DNA from: Streptosporangium sp. NBC_01756
GTDB taxonomy: Bacteria; Actinomycetota; Actinomycetes; Streptosporangiales; Streptosporangiaceae
NCBI RefSeq assembly: GCF_035917975.1
Contig: NZ_CP109130.1
Coordinates: 8,494,001 to 8,558,000, forward strand
DNA length: 64,000 bases
Direction of reading: 5' to 3'
Within the stretch, counting starts at the first letter, position 1; every line of letters starts with the position of its first letter. This document shows, piece by piece, positions 17,696 to 25,675 of the stretch. Position numbers and translations under genes: made by a program. The notes under the pieces are model-generated. The model worked only from the letters and a program-made list of their open reading frames with translations, did no database searches and was not told the DNA's origin.

Positions 17696-18730
17696 ATGCG
17701 AGCAACCTTGATCTACGGGGCCGGTGACGTGCGCGTGGAGGACGTGCCCGACCCGGTGCTGCGGGAACCCACCGACGCGGTGGTGCGGGTGCTGCGCTCG
17801 TGCATCTGCGGCAGCGACCTGTGGCCGTACGGGTCGATGCCGGCCACCGAGCAGGGGGAGCGCATCGGCCACGAGTTCCTCGGCGTGGTGGAGGACGTCG
17901 GCTCGGAGGTGTCCGGGCTGAAGGCCGGTGATGTCGTGGTGGCGCCGTTCGTATGGTCGGACAACACCTGCGACTTCTGCGCCGAGGGCCTGCAGACGTC
18001 CTGCCGGCACGGCGGCCTGTGGGCCGCCGACGGCGTGGACGGCGGCCAGGGCGAGGCGGTGCGGGTGCCGCTGGCCCAGGGCACGCTGGTGAAGCTGCCC
18101 GCCGGCGAGGACTCCGCGCTGCTGCCGTCCCTGCTCACCCTGTCGGACGTATTCCCCACCGGCCACCACTGCGCGGTGTCGGCCGGGGTCGGGCCGCGCA
18201 CATCGGTGACGGTGATCGGCGACGGCGCGGTCGGGCTGTCGGCGGTACTGGCCGCCAAGAGGCTCGGCGCCGAGCGGATCCTGCTGATGGGCAGGCACAC
18301 CGACCGCACCGACCTGGGCCGCGAGTTCGGCGCCACCGACGTCGTCGCCGAGCGCGGCGCCGAGGGCATCGCACTGGTACGGGAGCTGACCGGCGGCGAC
18401 GGCACCCACACCGTGCTGGAGTGCGTCGGAACCCGGCAGGCGATCGAGACGGCCTTCGCCGTGGCCCGTGACGGCGGTGTGGTCAGCCGGGTCGGCGCCC
18501 CTCAGTACGAGGAGGTGCCGATGGGCTTCCCGGAGTTCATGCGCAACATCACCCTCACCGGCGGCGTGGCCCCGGCCCGCGCCTACATCGAGGAACTGCT
18601 GCCCGACGTGCTCGACGGCACGATCGAGCCGGGCCGGGTCTTCGACCGCACCATCGGCACGGAGGATGTGCCGGACGGCTACCGCGCCATGGCCGACCGC
18701 GAGGCGCTGAAGGTGCTCATCCGCCCCTGA
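17696..18730 (+). CDS. Zinc-dependent alcohol dehydrogenase
   Basis: A 344-residue medium-chain dehydrogenase. The catalytic zinc ligands appear as CGSDLW (Cys) and GHEFLGVVEDVG (His-Glu). A structural-zinc-like cluster DNTCDFCAEGLQTSC follows, with three of the usual four cysteines visible. The Rossmann fold has VIGDGAVGLSAVLAAKRLGA. It probably oxidises an alcohol with NAD(P), like the zinc-type actinobacterial dehydrogenases with a WPYG motif. It stands alone; the 237 bases upstream show no gene. Confidence 0.88.
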   Translation: MRATLIYGAGDVRVEDVPDPVLREPTDAVVRVLRSCICGSDLWPYGSMPATEQGERIGHEFLGVVEDVGSEVSGLKAGDVVVAPFVWSDNTCDFCAEGLQTSCRHGGLWAADGVDGGQGEAVRVPLAQGTLVKLPAGEDSALLPSLLTLSDVFPTGHHCAVSAGVGPRTSVTVIGDGAVGLSAVLAAKRLGAERILLMGRHTDRTDLGREFGATDVVAERGAEGIALVRELTGGDGTHTVLECVGTRQAIETAFAVARDGGVVSRVGAPQYEEVPMGFPEFMRNITLTGGVAPARAYIEELLPDVLDGTIEPGRVFDRTIGTEDVPDGYRAMADREALKVLIRP

Positions 18731-18865
18731 GCGCCATGGGCCGCGCGATCAACCTGCGCCTCGCCGACGAGGTCGCGGCTTCCCGCAGCCGTTGGTCGGT
18801 GCTCTGATCCGGGGAGACGGCTCTACCTTCGTTCTCCGCGGGCCGTGACCGTCAGGGCGACCGGC

Positions 18866-18929
18866 GGTGAAGCAGGAAGCCTCACGGGTGACTGTGGGAA
18901 TCTCCTCCCTCCAGGAAGGGAGGAGGTCA
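18866..18929 (+). mobile_element. IS200/IS605-type right-end remnant
   Basis: This resembles the right end of IS605/IS1341-type elements: a GTGGGAATC lead-in, a stem CTCCTCCCT/AGGGAGGAG around 18902-18924, and the terminal GGTCAA. No tnpA or tnpB gene is nearby, so it is a solo end. The terminal TCA forms the stop codon of the minus-strand GNAT gene. Identification is from memory of the family end structure. Confidence 0.5.
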
Positions 18930-19430
18930 AGGACGCCAGTACAGCGAGGGGTCCGGGTGGTCGACGAAGCCGAGTTCCCGGTAGAGCGGTTCGCCGGCGT
19001 GGGAGGCGTACAGGTCCACTCGGGCGACCTCGCGTTCCCGGAACCAGTCGAGCAGCCCTTCCATGATCGCGCGACTGTGGCCGCGCCGCCGGTACGCCGG
19101 ATCGGTTACCACGCCGATCACATGTCCGATCCGGCCGTTGCGCAGGTGCGGGCCGGGCAGTCGTTGCTCGACGGTGCCGATGCCACAGGCGGCGAGGCCG
19201 TTGTCGCCGTCCACGACGATGATTCGTACGGCATCCGCCGTCAGCTGTTCCTTCAGCACCGCGGCAAGGTTCTCCCGCCAGTCCTCACCTGCTGATGAGG
19301 GGTTGAAGAAGTCGCCGCCGAGGGTCTCGAACAACAACGCCCGCAGGCGTACGAGTTCCGCGACGTCGTCCTCCACCGCCTGCCGTACATCGGTGCGGTG
19401 TCCGGTGGGGTGTCCGGTGTCCTTTTCCAT
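18927..19430 (-). CDS. GNAT family N-acetyltransferase
   Basis: A 167-residue acetyltransferase. The acetyl-CoA loop VVTDPAYRRRGHSRAIM (R-x-x-G-H variant of RxxGxA) lies near residues 107-123, and the late LYRELGFVDH is the family C-terminal signature. Its stop codon lies in the IS605-like end, so the last residues may have been replaced by the insertion. It is divergent from the CGNR gene with only 26 bases between starts, so both mRNAs are probably leaderless or nearly so. Substrate unknown. Confidence 0.83.
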   Translation of the reverse strand: MEKDTGHPTGHRTDVRQAVEDDVAELVRLRALLFETLGGDFFNPSSAGEDWRENLAAVLKEQLTADAVRIIVVDGDNGLAACGIGTVEQRLPGPHLRNGRIGHVIGVVTDPAYRRRGHSRAIMEGLLDWFREREVARVDLYASHAGEPLYRELGFVDHPDPSLYWRP

Positions 19431-19456
19431 GCCGCCCAGACTGGTGTAATAGGCTT

Positions 19457-19972
19457 ATGCATCTCAACCCTTACGGCGAGGATGCCGTGAACCTGGCCGC
19501 GGACCTGGCCAACCGGCGCCCGGCGAGCGCCGAGGAGCTCGCGGACCGCTGCCGCGCCGCCGGACTGGTGCTGGAGCACCCGGTCACCCCGCAGGACCTG
19601 GACCGTACCCACACCGTGCTGGAGGCGTGGGAGAAAGTCGTCGACGCCATCGACGAGCGTGAGCGCGCCGAGCTGGTCAACCGGATGCTGGCGGCGGCCG
19701 CCGCCTACCCGCGGCTGACGGAGCACGCCGGCGACGGCTGGCACCTGCACTACCGCGACGACCGGCAGCCGCTCGGCTCCGTGCTGTTCTCGCTGATCTC
19801 CGTCGGTACCGCGCTGCACCTGGCAGGGCGGGGCATGCACCGGCTGCGGCGATGCGCCGTGACCGAGTGCACCATGATCTTCGCCGACACCTCTCGCACC
19901 GGGCGGCAGCGCTACTGCTCCCATCGGTGCGCCAACCGTGACGCGGTACGCCGGCACCGCGCGGTCAGGTGA
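19457..19972 (+). CDS. CGNR zinc-finger protein (ABATE domain)
   Basis: A 171-residue protein with the N-terminal ABATE-like helical domain (about residues 1-125) and a C-terminal treble-clef zinc finger. The finger cysteines lie in LRRCAVTECTMIF and RYCSHRCANRDAVRRHR, the CGNR signature. Members are presumed stress-linked nucleic-acid-binding regulators. A -10-like TGTAAT at 19445-19450 precedes the ATG by six bases, suggesting a leaderless mRNA. It converges with the P450 gene six bases downstream. Confidence 0.85.
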   Translation: MHLNPYGEDAVNLAADLANRRPASAEELADRCRAAGLVLEHPVTPQDLDRTHTVLEAWEKVVDAIDERERAELVNRMLAAAAAYPRLTEHAGDGWHLHYRDDRQPLGSVLFSLISVGTALHLAGRGMHRLRRCAVTECTMIFADTSRTGRQRYCSHRCANRDAVRRHRAVR

Positions 19973-19978
19973 GCGCCG

Positions 19979-21187
19979 TCACCACTTCACCGGGACCTGC
20001 TGCAGGCCGCCGACGATGAGCCCTTCACGGCGCTTGAGAGCGTCGGAGGGTACGGCGAGTTCCAGCGTGGGCAGGCGGTCGAGCAGCACCTTGAGTACGG
20101 TCTGCAGTTCGGTGCGGGCCAGCGACTGGCCCAGGCAGGCGTACGGCCCGGCGCCGAAGATCAGGTGCGGGTTGGGGGAGCGGGTCAGGTCCATGTCGGC
20201 GGCGTGCTCGAACTCGTGCTCGTCGCGGTTGGCGGCCGACAGGCTGCACACCACGGTGGTGCCCTTCGGGAGGGTGGTGTCGGCGATCTCCACCTCTTCA
20301 CTGATGTAGCGGGGGATGCCGAAGCCGAAGTTGGCGTCGTAGCGCAGGCACTCCTCCACCGCCGGGCGGATCAGCGCGGGGTCGGCGACGAGCTGCTCCC
20401 ATCGGGTGCGGTCGGACAGCAGCATCGCCACCATCTTGCCGATCATGTTGGCGGTGGTCTCGTGCCCGGCGACCAGCAGGCCCTTGGCCGTCATCAGCGT
20501 GACCTCTTCGGTGACCCGGCCGTCGAGCGCGCCGATGAGCGAGATCAGCTCGCTGATCAGGTCATCGCCCGGCTCGGCGCGCTTGGCCGCGACGTGGGCG
20601 CGCATGTACTCGGCGAACTCGGCCTGGGCGGCGTCGATCTCGTCCTGGGTGAACTTGGTCAGGCTGAGCAGGGTGTCGGACCAGTAGGAGAACTTGTCGC
20701 GGTCGGAGTCCGGCACCCCGAGCAGCTCGCAGATCACCTGGACCGGCAGCGGGAAGCCGAGGCCGGCAGCCAGGTCGGCGGTCGGGCCCTGCTTGATCAT
20801 CTCGTCGACCAGGTGCTCGGCCATCGCCTCGATCCTGGGCTGCATGGCCAAGACGCGCTTGGCGGTGAACGCCTTGCCGATCAGCTTGCGCCACTCACGG
20901 TGGGCGTCGCCCTTCACGCTGGTGCCATCGCCGCCGAACACGCCACCGGACTCGTTCGCGGTGATGTTGGCAGCGTCGTCGGCGACGAGATGGTGGGTGA
21001 AGCGGGGGTCCGACAGCAACTGCTTCACATCGGCGTAGCGGGTGAGCAGCAACGCCTCATCCCCGCTGGCCAACCGGATCGGCGCCACGGGGCAGCCCTC
21101 ACGCAGCTGCGCCCACTCCTGGGGCGGCTCCAGGGCGCCGGGGACCGGGAAGGGGTAGTGCGGTGCCTGCTGACTGGTGTCGCTCAC
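19979..21187 (-). CDS. Cytochrome P450 (bacterial class I)
   Basis: A 402-residue P450. The heme loop FGAGPYACLGQ has its Cys near residue 353, the I-helix AGHETTAN is near residue 239, and EECLRYD supplies the K-helix ExxR. It resembles the soluble NocL/CYP105-type enzymes. No ferredoxin gene is adjacent; the one at 14836 could serve it. The divergent TetR gene at 21378 shares its promoter region. Substrate unknown. Confidence 0.9.
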   Translation of the reverse strand: MSDTSQQAPHYPFPVPGALEPPQEWAQLREGCPVAPIRLASGDEALLLTRYADVKQLLSDPRFTHHLVADDAANITANESGGVFGGDGTSVKGDAHREWRKLIGKAFTAKRVLAMQPRIEAMAEHLVDEMIKQGPTADLAAGLGFPLPVQVICELLGVPDSDRDKFSYWSDTLLSLTKFTQDEIDAAQAEFAEYMRAHVAAKRAEPGDDLISELISLIGALDGRVTEEVTLMTAKGLLVAGHETTANMIGKMVAMLLSDRTRWEQLVADPALIRPAVEECLRYDANFGFGIPRYISEEVEIADTTLPKGTTVVCSLSAANRDEHEFEHAADMDLTRSPNPHLIFGAGPYACLGQSLARTELQTVLKVLLDRLPTLELAVPSDALKRREGLIVGGLQQVPVKW

Positions 21188-21336
21188 ATGTCCTCCTGCG
21201 TTTCGGTATGCGCTGGACGCGATGGTGAGGCCGGCAGGCGGCCCCTGGCCGCAGCGGGCCGCTTCCGGCTACCGGACAGGTGTGTCCGGTATGCACCGTA
21301 TCCGTTCTGTCTGATAAATGTCGAACATGTGAAAGA

Positions 21337-21356
21337 TCTGATTTCGCAGAATCGGA
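21337..21356. promoter_or_regulatory. Inverted repeat between P450 and TetR genes
   Basis: Arms TCTGATT (21337-21343) and AATCGGA (21350-21356) pair at 6 of 7 positions around six bases. They lie in the 190-base divergent gap, close to the TetR start, as expected for a TetR autoregulatory operator that could also control the P450. Confidence 0.45.
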
Positions 21357-21377
21357 CTATGTTGTCCGGTTGCTATC

Positions 21378-21941
21378 GTGGCCACCATGCCTGATGTGCG
21401 TCGGACGAACAGAGGACCCAGTGTCGCGGCGGCGAACCGGGCGGCGCTGATCGCGGCGGCCCGCGAGGTGTTCGCCACCACCGGGTACGACGCGCCGCTC
21501 AGCACGGTCGCCCGCGCGGCCGGAGTCGGCCAGGGCAGCCTCTACCGGCACTTCCCCGATCGCGTCAGCCTCGCCTTGGCCGTGTTCGAGAACGGCGTCG
21601 CCGACCTGGAGGCGCTGGCCGCCGAACCCGGCGCCACGCTCGACGACGTGCTGGCTCTCATCACCGAGCAGACCATCGCCTCGACCGCGTTCATCGACAT
21701 GGTGAGCGGGATCCCGGCTGACGCCCGCGTCATCGCGATACGCGAGCGCGTGGCCGGTCTGCTGGCGGGCCTGCTTTCCGAGGCGCGGAGCGCCGGGCGT
21801 GTCCGCCAGGACCTCACCACCGAGGACCTGGTCCTGGCCGTCGGCATGCTCGCCGGGGTCCTGGCCAAAAGGTCGGCGCTCGCCCGGCGGGTGGCCGCCG
21901 CACAGGTGTGGGCGCTGCTCCGCAAAGGGATGGACGCCTGA
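21378..21941 (+). CDS. TetR/AcrR family regulator
   Basis: A 187-residue repressor. The HTH at about residues 18-63 reads LIAAAREVFATTGYDAPLST and GVGQGSLYRHFPDRVSLALAV, typical of the family. GTG 21378 or ATG 21387 may be the start; the difference is three residues. It is divergent from the P450 at 19979-21187 and is its likely regulator. Confidence 0.85.
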   Translation: MATMPDVRRTNRGPSVAAANRAALIAAAREVFATTGYDAPLSTVARAAGVGQGSLYRHFPDRVSLALAVFENGVADLEALAAEPGATLDDVLALITEQTIASTAFIDMVSGIPADARVIAIRERVAGLLAGLLSEARSAGRVRQDLTTEDLVLAVGMLAGVLAKRSALARRVAAAQVWALLRKGMDA

Positions 21942-22145
21942 TCGCGGCCACCTGTCTCAACGCAGGGGTTCGTGCACGACGCCGGCGATGACCGTGGTCA
22001 CCACCATGCGGACGGCCCCGGTCTCCGGCGGGATGCCTTTCCGGTCGGCGAAGAGCAGGTGCCCGTATGCGGTCAACCTTGATCGAGCGAAGGGTTTGGC
22101 CGTCTGCGCGGCTGCTTCGACCTGGTCCGTCCTTCGGCTAGCCAG

Positions 22146-22167
22146 CTAACGTACTAGTACGTACATT
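22146..22167 (+). promoter_or_regulatory. Operator motif of the shikimate operon
   Basis: A 22-base site with a perfect 14-base palindrome ACGTACTAGTACGT (22149-22162). Twenty of 22 positions match the site at 62374-62395 (opposite strand) upstream of the ABC transporter operon, in the same orientation relative to the genes. It lies eight bases before the first ORF. The TetR encoded at the end of this operon is the obvious candidate to bind it. Confidence 0.65.
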
Positions 22168-22175
22168 GGAGGGCG

Positions 22176-22316
22176 ATGCCTGGCGTCCTGATCCACCGGC
22201 GTGAGCCGTACCGGCACAAGGCGCTCGTCGCCGACGTCATGATCTGCGTCGCCGGGGCGTACGGGTACGTCCTCGCGCCGACTCACCTGTCGCACCTGCC
22301 GAAGAGGGAGAACTGA
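22176..22316 (+). CDS. Small ORF heading the shikimate operon
   Basis: A 46-residue ORF with a GGAGGG ribosome-binding site (22168-22173). Its TGA overlaps the ATG of the AroE-type gene (TGATG), which implies co-translation. The middle is hydrophobic (VMICVAGAYGYVL), perhaps one membrane helix, with basic ends. No family is recognised. It could be a leader peptide, a small membrane protein or the end of a lost transporter. Confidence 0.5.
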   Translation: MPGVLIHRREPYRHKALVADVMICVAGAYGYVLAPTHLSHLPKREN

Positions 22317-23161
22317 TGGCCTCGTATCTGACCGGGTTGATCGGCTCGGGCATCGGCCCCTCGCTCAGCCCTCCGCTGCACGAGCGCGAGGCCGCCTACC
22401 ACGGGCTGCGTTACGTCTACCGGCTGCTCGACACCGACCGCCTGGGGCACGAGGTGGGGGAGCTGATCCGTACGGCCCGCCGGTTCGGCTACGACGGACT
22501 CAACATCACCCACCCGTGCAAGCAGGCCGTCATCCCCCACCTGGACGAACTGTCGGCGGACGCCCGCATGCTGGGCGCCGTCAACACGGTCGTCTTCGAC
22601 GGCAAGCGGGCCATCGGCTACAACACCGACTGGACGGGCTTCGCCGAGTCGTTCGCCCGCGGCCTGCCGGACGCGCCCACGCAGCGCATCGTCCAGCTCG
22701 GCGCGGGCGGCGCGGGCGCGGCGATCTCGCACGCACTGCTCACCATGGGCGCCGACCACGTCACCGTCATAGACGCCGACCCCGCGCGGGCGACGGCGCT
22801 GGCCGCCCGGCTGAACGACCGCTTCGGGCCCGAACGGGCCCGCCCCGCTACCCAGGAGGACCTGCCCGGGCTGCTCGCCCACGCCGATGGCCTGGCGCAC
22901 GCCACACCCACCGGCATGGCATTCCATCCCGGGATGCCGTTGCCGGCCGACCTGCTCCACCCCGGCCTGTGGGTGGCCGACATCGTCTACCGGCCGCTGG
23001 AGACCGAGCTGCTCAAGCAGGCGCGCGCCCTGGGCTGCCGGACACTCGACGGCGGGGGCATGGTCGTCTTCCAGGCCGCCCACGCCTTCCACCTGTTCAC
23101 CGGCCGCACCCCGGACACCGAGCGGATGCTCACCCACCTGACCGACCTGGTCACCTCCTGA
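22316..23161 (+). CDS. Shikimate/quinate dehydrogenase (AroE family)
   Basis: A 281-residue NAD(P)-dependent dehydrogenase that interconverts shikimate or quinate with the 3-dehydro forms. The substrate site shows SLSPPLHE (residues 16-23), the catalytic K69 in NITHPCKQ, and D105 in YNTDWTGF; the nucleotide-binding glycine motif is GAGGAGAAI. The glycine loop is followed by VIDADPARA, with an acidic residue after the second strand, which favours NAD and so a catabolic role. The downstream dehydroshikimate dehydratase supports catabolism rather than aromatic biosynthesis. Confidence 0.9.
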   Translation: MASYLTGLIGSGIGPSLSPPLHEREAAYHGLRYVYRLLDTDRLGHEVGELIRTARRFGYDGLNITHPCKQAVIPHLDELSADARMLGAVNTVVFDGKRAIGYNTDWTGFAESFARGLPDAPTQRIVQLGAGGAGAAISHALLTMGADHVTVIDADPARATALAARLNDRFGPERARPATQEDLPGLLAHADGLAHATPTGMAFHPGMPLPADLLHPGLWVADIVYRPLETELLKQARALGCRTLDGGGMVVFQAAHAFHLFTGRTPDTERMLTHLTDLVTS

Positions 23162-23170
23162 GGAGGAGCC

Positions 23171-24934
23171 ATGCGCACGTCCATCGCCACCGTCTCCGTC
23201 AGCGGAACCCTCACCGAGAAGCTCACCGCGATCGCCGCCGCCGGGTTCGACGGCGTGGAGATCTTCGAGAACGACCTGCTCGTCTGTCCGCACCCACCCG
23301 AGGAGATTCGCGCCCGCGCCGCCGACCTCGGCCTCGGCATCGACCTCTACCAGCCGTTCCGCGACTTCGAGGCCGTGCCCGCCCCCGTGCTGGCGGCGAA
23401 CCTGGAGCGGGCCGAGCGCAAGTTCCGGGTGATGGAACGCCTCGGCGCGGACCTGCTGCTGGTCTGCTCGAACGTCTCGCCCGCCGCGATCGACGACGAC
23501 GGTCTCGCCGCCGAGCAGCTGCGGCGACTCACCGAGCGGGCCGCCGAACACGGCATCCGTATCGCCTACGAGGCCCTCGCCTGGGGGCGGCACGTCAACG
23601 AGTACCTGCACGCCTGGCGGATCGTCCGCATGGCCGACCACCCCGACCTGGGCACCTGCCTGGACAGCTTCCACATCCTGTCGCGCGGCTCCGATCCGAT
23701 CGGCATCGAGGCCATCCCCAGCGAGAAGATCTTCTTTCTACAGCTCGCCGACGCGCCGCTGCTGGCCATGGACGTGCTGCAGTGGAGCCGCCACTACCGC
23801 TGCTTCCCCGGCCAGGGCACCTTGGACCTCGCCGGCCTGGTCCGCCACGTACTGAACGCCGGATACACCGGACCGTTGTCGCTGGAGGTGTTCAACGACC
23901 ACTTCCGCCAGGCCGACACCGCCCGCACCGCCCGCGACGGCATGCGCTCGCTCATCGCCCTGGAACAGACCCTGCACGGCGCCGTGCATCCCGCCGTACC
24001 CACCGGCTTCGCCTTCGCCGAACTCGCCGGCACCGACTCCCTGGGCGGTGTGCTGAGCGCGCTCGGCTTCGCCCCCACCGGCTCCCACGCCGGCAAACCG
24101 GTCGAGCTGTGGACCCAGGGCGAGGCCCGGCTGCTGCTCAACGCCACCGGAGCCGACCCCGCTCTGATCGCCATCGGCCTGGAAAGTCCCGACCCCGCAG
24201 GAGCGGTCGAACACGCCGAGACGCTGCTCTCACCCGTGCTTCCACGCGAACGTGCCCCGCAGGACGCCCCGCTAGATGCGATCGCCGCCCCGGACGGCAC
24301 CGAGATCTTCTTCTGCGACACCACCTGGCTCGGCGACTTCGGCGCCGTCCAGACCGTCCCCGGGCAGATCACCCACATCGACCACGTGGCCCTCACCCAG
24401 CCCTGGCACCACCTCGACGAGGCCGCGCTGTTCTACCGCAGCGTGCTGGGCCTGCACCCACAAGAAAGCCTGGAACTGCCCGACCCCTACGGCCTGCTGC
24501 GCAGCAAGGCGATGTCCACGATGCCGGCGTCCGGCGCAGCGGCCGGTGCCGCCGAACAGGTGCGGATGGTGCTCAACATCGCCCAGGTCGGTGCGGGCGA
24601 CACCCCGTGGCAGCACGTCGCCCTGGCCAGTGATGACCTGCCGGCCATTGCCCGCAGGCTGCGCGCGGAGCATCCGGAACTGCTGCTGCCCATCCCGGGC
24701 AACTACTACGACGACCTGGAGGCCCGCCATGACGTCGACCCCGAGCTGCGCCGGCTGGGCGTGCTGTACGACCGGGACGAATACGGCGAGTTCCTGCACC
24801 TGTACACCGTCACCGTGGGACGCGTCTTCTTCGAGATCGTTCAGCGCATCGGCGGCTATCAGGGCTACGGCGCCGTCAACGCCCCGATCCGGCTCGCCGT
24901 ACAGCATGCGGGCCATCCTAAGATGAGCGAATGA
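23171..24934 (+). CDS. 3-dehydroshikimate dehydratase fused to a VOC/HPPD-like domain (QsuB type)
   Basis: A 587-residue bifunctional-looking protein. Residues 1-265 are a xylose-isomerase-like TIM barrel with metal ligands expected in YEALAWG, LDSFHI, QLADAP and LEVFND; this AsbF/QsuB part dehydrates 3-dehydroshikimate to protocatechuate. Residues about 280-587 form a double VOC module like 4-hydroxyphenylpyruvate dioxygenase (HIDHVAL early; FFEIVQRIGGYQGYG late). GGAGGAG precedes the ATG. It sits between AroE and a TetR gene with ATGA coupling. Protocatechuate ring-cleavage genes are not in the window. Confidence 0.88.
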   Translation: MRTSIATVSVSGTLTEKLTAIAAAGFDGVEIFENDLLVCPHPPEEIRARAADLGLGIDLYQPFRDFEAVPAPVLAANLERAERKFRVMERLGADLLLVCSNVSPAAIDDDGLAAEQLRRLTERAAEHGIRIAYEALAWGRHVNEYLHAWRIVRMADHPDLGTCLDSFHILSRGSDPIGIEAIPSEKIFFLQLADAPLLAMDVLQWSRHYRCFPGQGTLDLAGLVRHVLNAGYTGPLSLEVFNDHFRQADTARTARDGMRSLIALEQTLHGAVHPAVPTGFAFAELAGTDSLGGVLSALGFAPTGSHAGKPVELWTQGEARLLLNATGADPALIAIGLESPDPAGAVEHAETLLSPVLPRERAPQDAPLDAIAAPDGTEIFFCDTTWLGDFGAVQTVPGQITHIDHVALTQPWHHLDEAALFYRSVLGLHPQESLELPDPYGLLRSKAMSTMPASGAAAGAAEQVRMVLNIAQVGAGDTPWQHVALASDDLPAIARRLRAEHPELLLPIPGNYYDDLEARHDVDPELRRLGVLYDRDEYGEFLHLYTVTVGRVFFEIVQRIGGYQGYGAVNAPIRLAVQHAGHPKMSE

Positions 24935-25602
24935 CCTCGCAGCCCGCCACCGCCGAACGCCGGCGGGACGCTGACCGCACCAGGGCGGAGATCCTCAAGG
25001 TCGCCCAGCACGAATTCGCGCGCCACGGCTACACCGGCGCGCGGGTCGACGAGATCGCCGCCCGTATGCGCACCACCAAGCGCATGATCTACTACTACTA
25101 CGGCAGCAAGGAACGGCTCTACATCGCCGTGCTGGAGAAGGCGTACGCCGAGGTCCGTGCGGCCGAGCGCACGGTCGACGTCGAGCATCTGGCCCCGGTC
25201 GAGGCCATCCGCACGCTGGCCGAGCTGACCTTCGACCACCACGACGCGCACCGCGACTTCATCCAGCTCGTCGCCATCGAGAACGTCCACCGGGCCGAGC
25301 ACATCCGCAAGTCACCGGTGCTGGCCGGTCTCGGCACCCCCGTGCTCGACCTCATCGAACGCATCCTCGACGCGGGCCAGGAGTCCGGCGACTTCGTCAC
25401 CGAGGCCGACGCCGTCGACGTGCACATGATGATCAGCTCGTTCTGCTTCTTCCGGGTGGCCAACCAGCACACGTTCGGCGCGCTGTTCGGCCGCGACATG
25501 ACCGCGCCCGAGCACCGGGCCAGGCTGCGCCGGATGGTCGGCGAGATGGTCGTCGGCTACTTACGCGGGGAAGGACACTCAGCGCCGACCGCCACGACGT
25601 GA
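24931..25602 (+). CDS. TetR/AcrR regulator of the shikimate operon
   Basis: A 223-residue repressor. The HTH reads ILKVAQHEFARHGYTGARVDEIAARM and RMIYYYYGSKERLYIAVLEK. The C-terminal domain has HRDFIQLVAIENVHRAEHI, close to TetR regulators of aromatic catabolism. Its ATG overlaps the dehydratase stop (ATGA), so it is co-expressed with the operon it probably represses. The palindrome at 22149-22162 and its twin near 62380 are the likely binding sites. Confidence 0.85.
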   Translation: MTSQPATAERRRDADRTRAEILKVAQHEFARHGYTGARVDEIAARMRTTKRMIYYYYGSKERLYIAVLEKAYAEVRAAERTVDVEHLAPVEAIRTLAELTFDHHDAHRDFIQLVAIENVHRAEHIRKSPVLAGLGTPVLDLIERILDAGQESGDFVTEADAVDVHMMISSFCFFRVANQHTFGALFGRDMTAPEHRARLRRMVGEMVVGYLRGEGHSAPTATT

Positions 25603-25675
25603 CACCGCTCGGTCCGTCCGTCGCCCGGATCCCCGGTCGTCGGCCGATGCCGCGTACGGATCCGGGCGGTACGCG

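Noticed and set aside
21957..22079. Minus-strand frame ending VVTTVIAGVVHEPLR, like the end of an amidohydrolase
   Set aside because: Only about 37 codons, with no metal-binding motif. It may be a gene remnant, but the match is too short to support.
22516..24633. 705-codon plus-strand frame
   Set aside because: It is an out-of-frame shadow of AroE and the dehydratase, extremely Arg-rich, without motifs.
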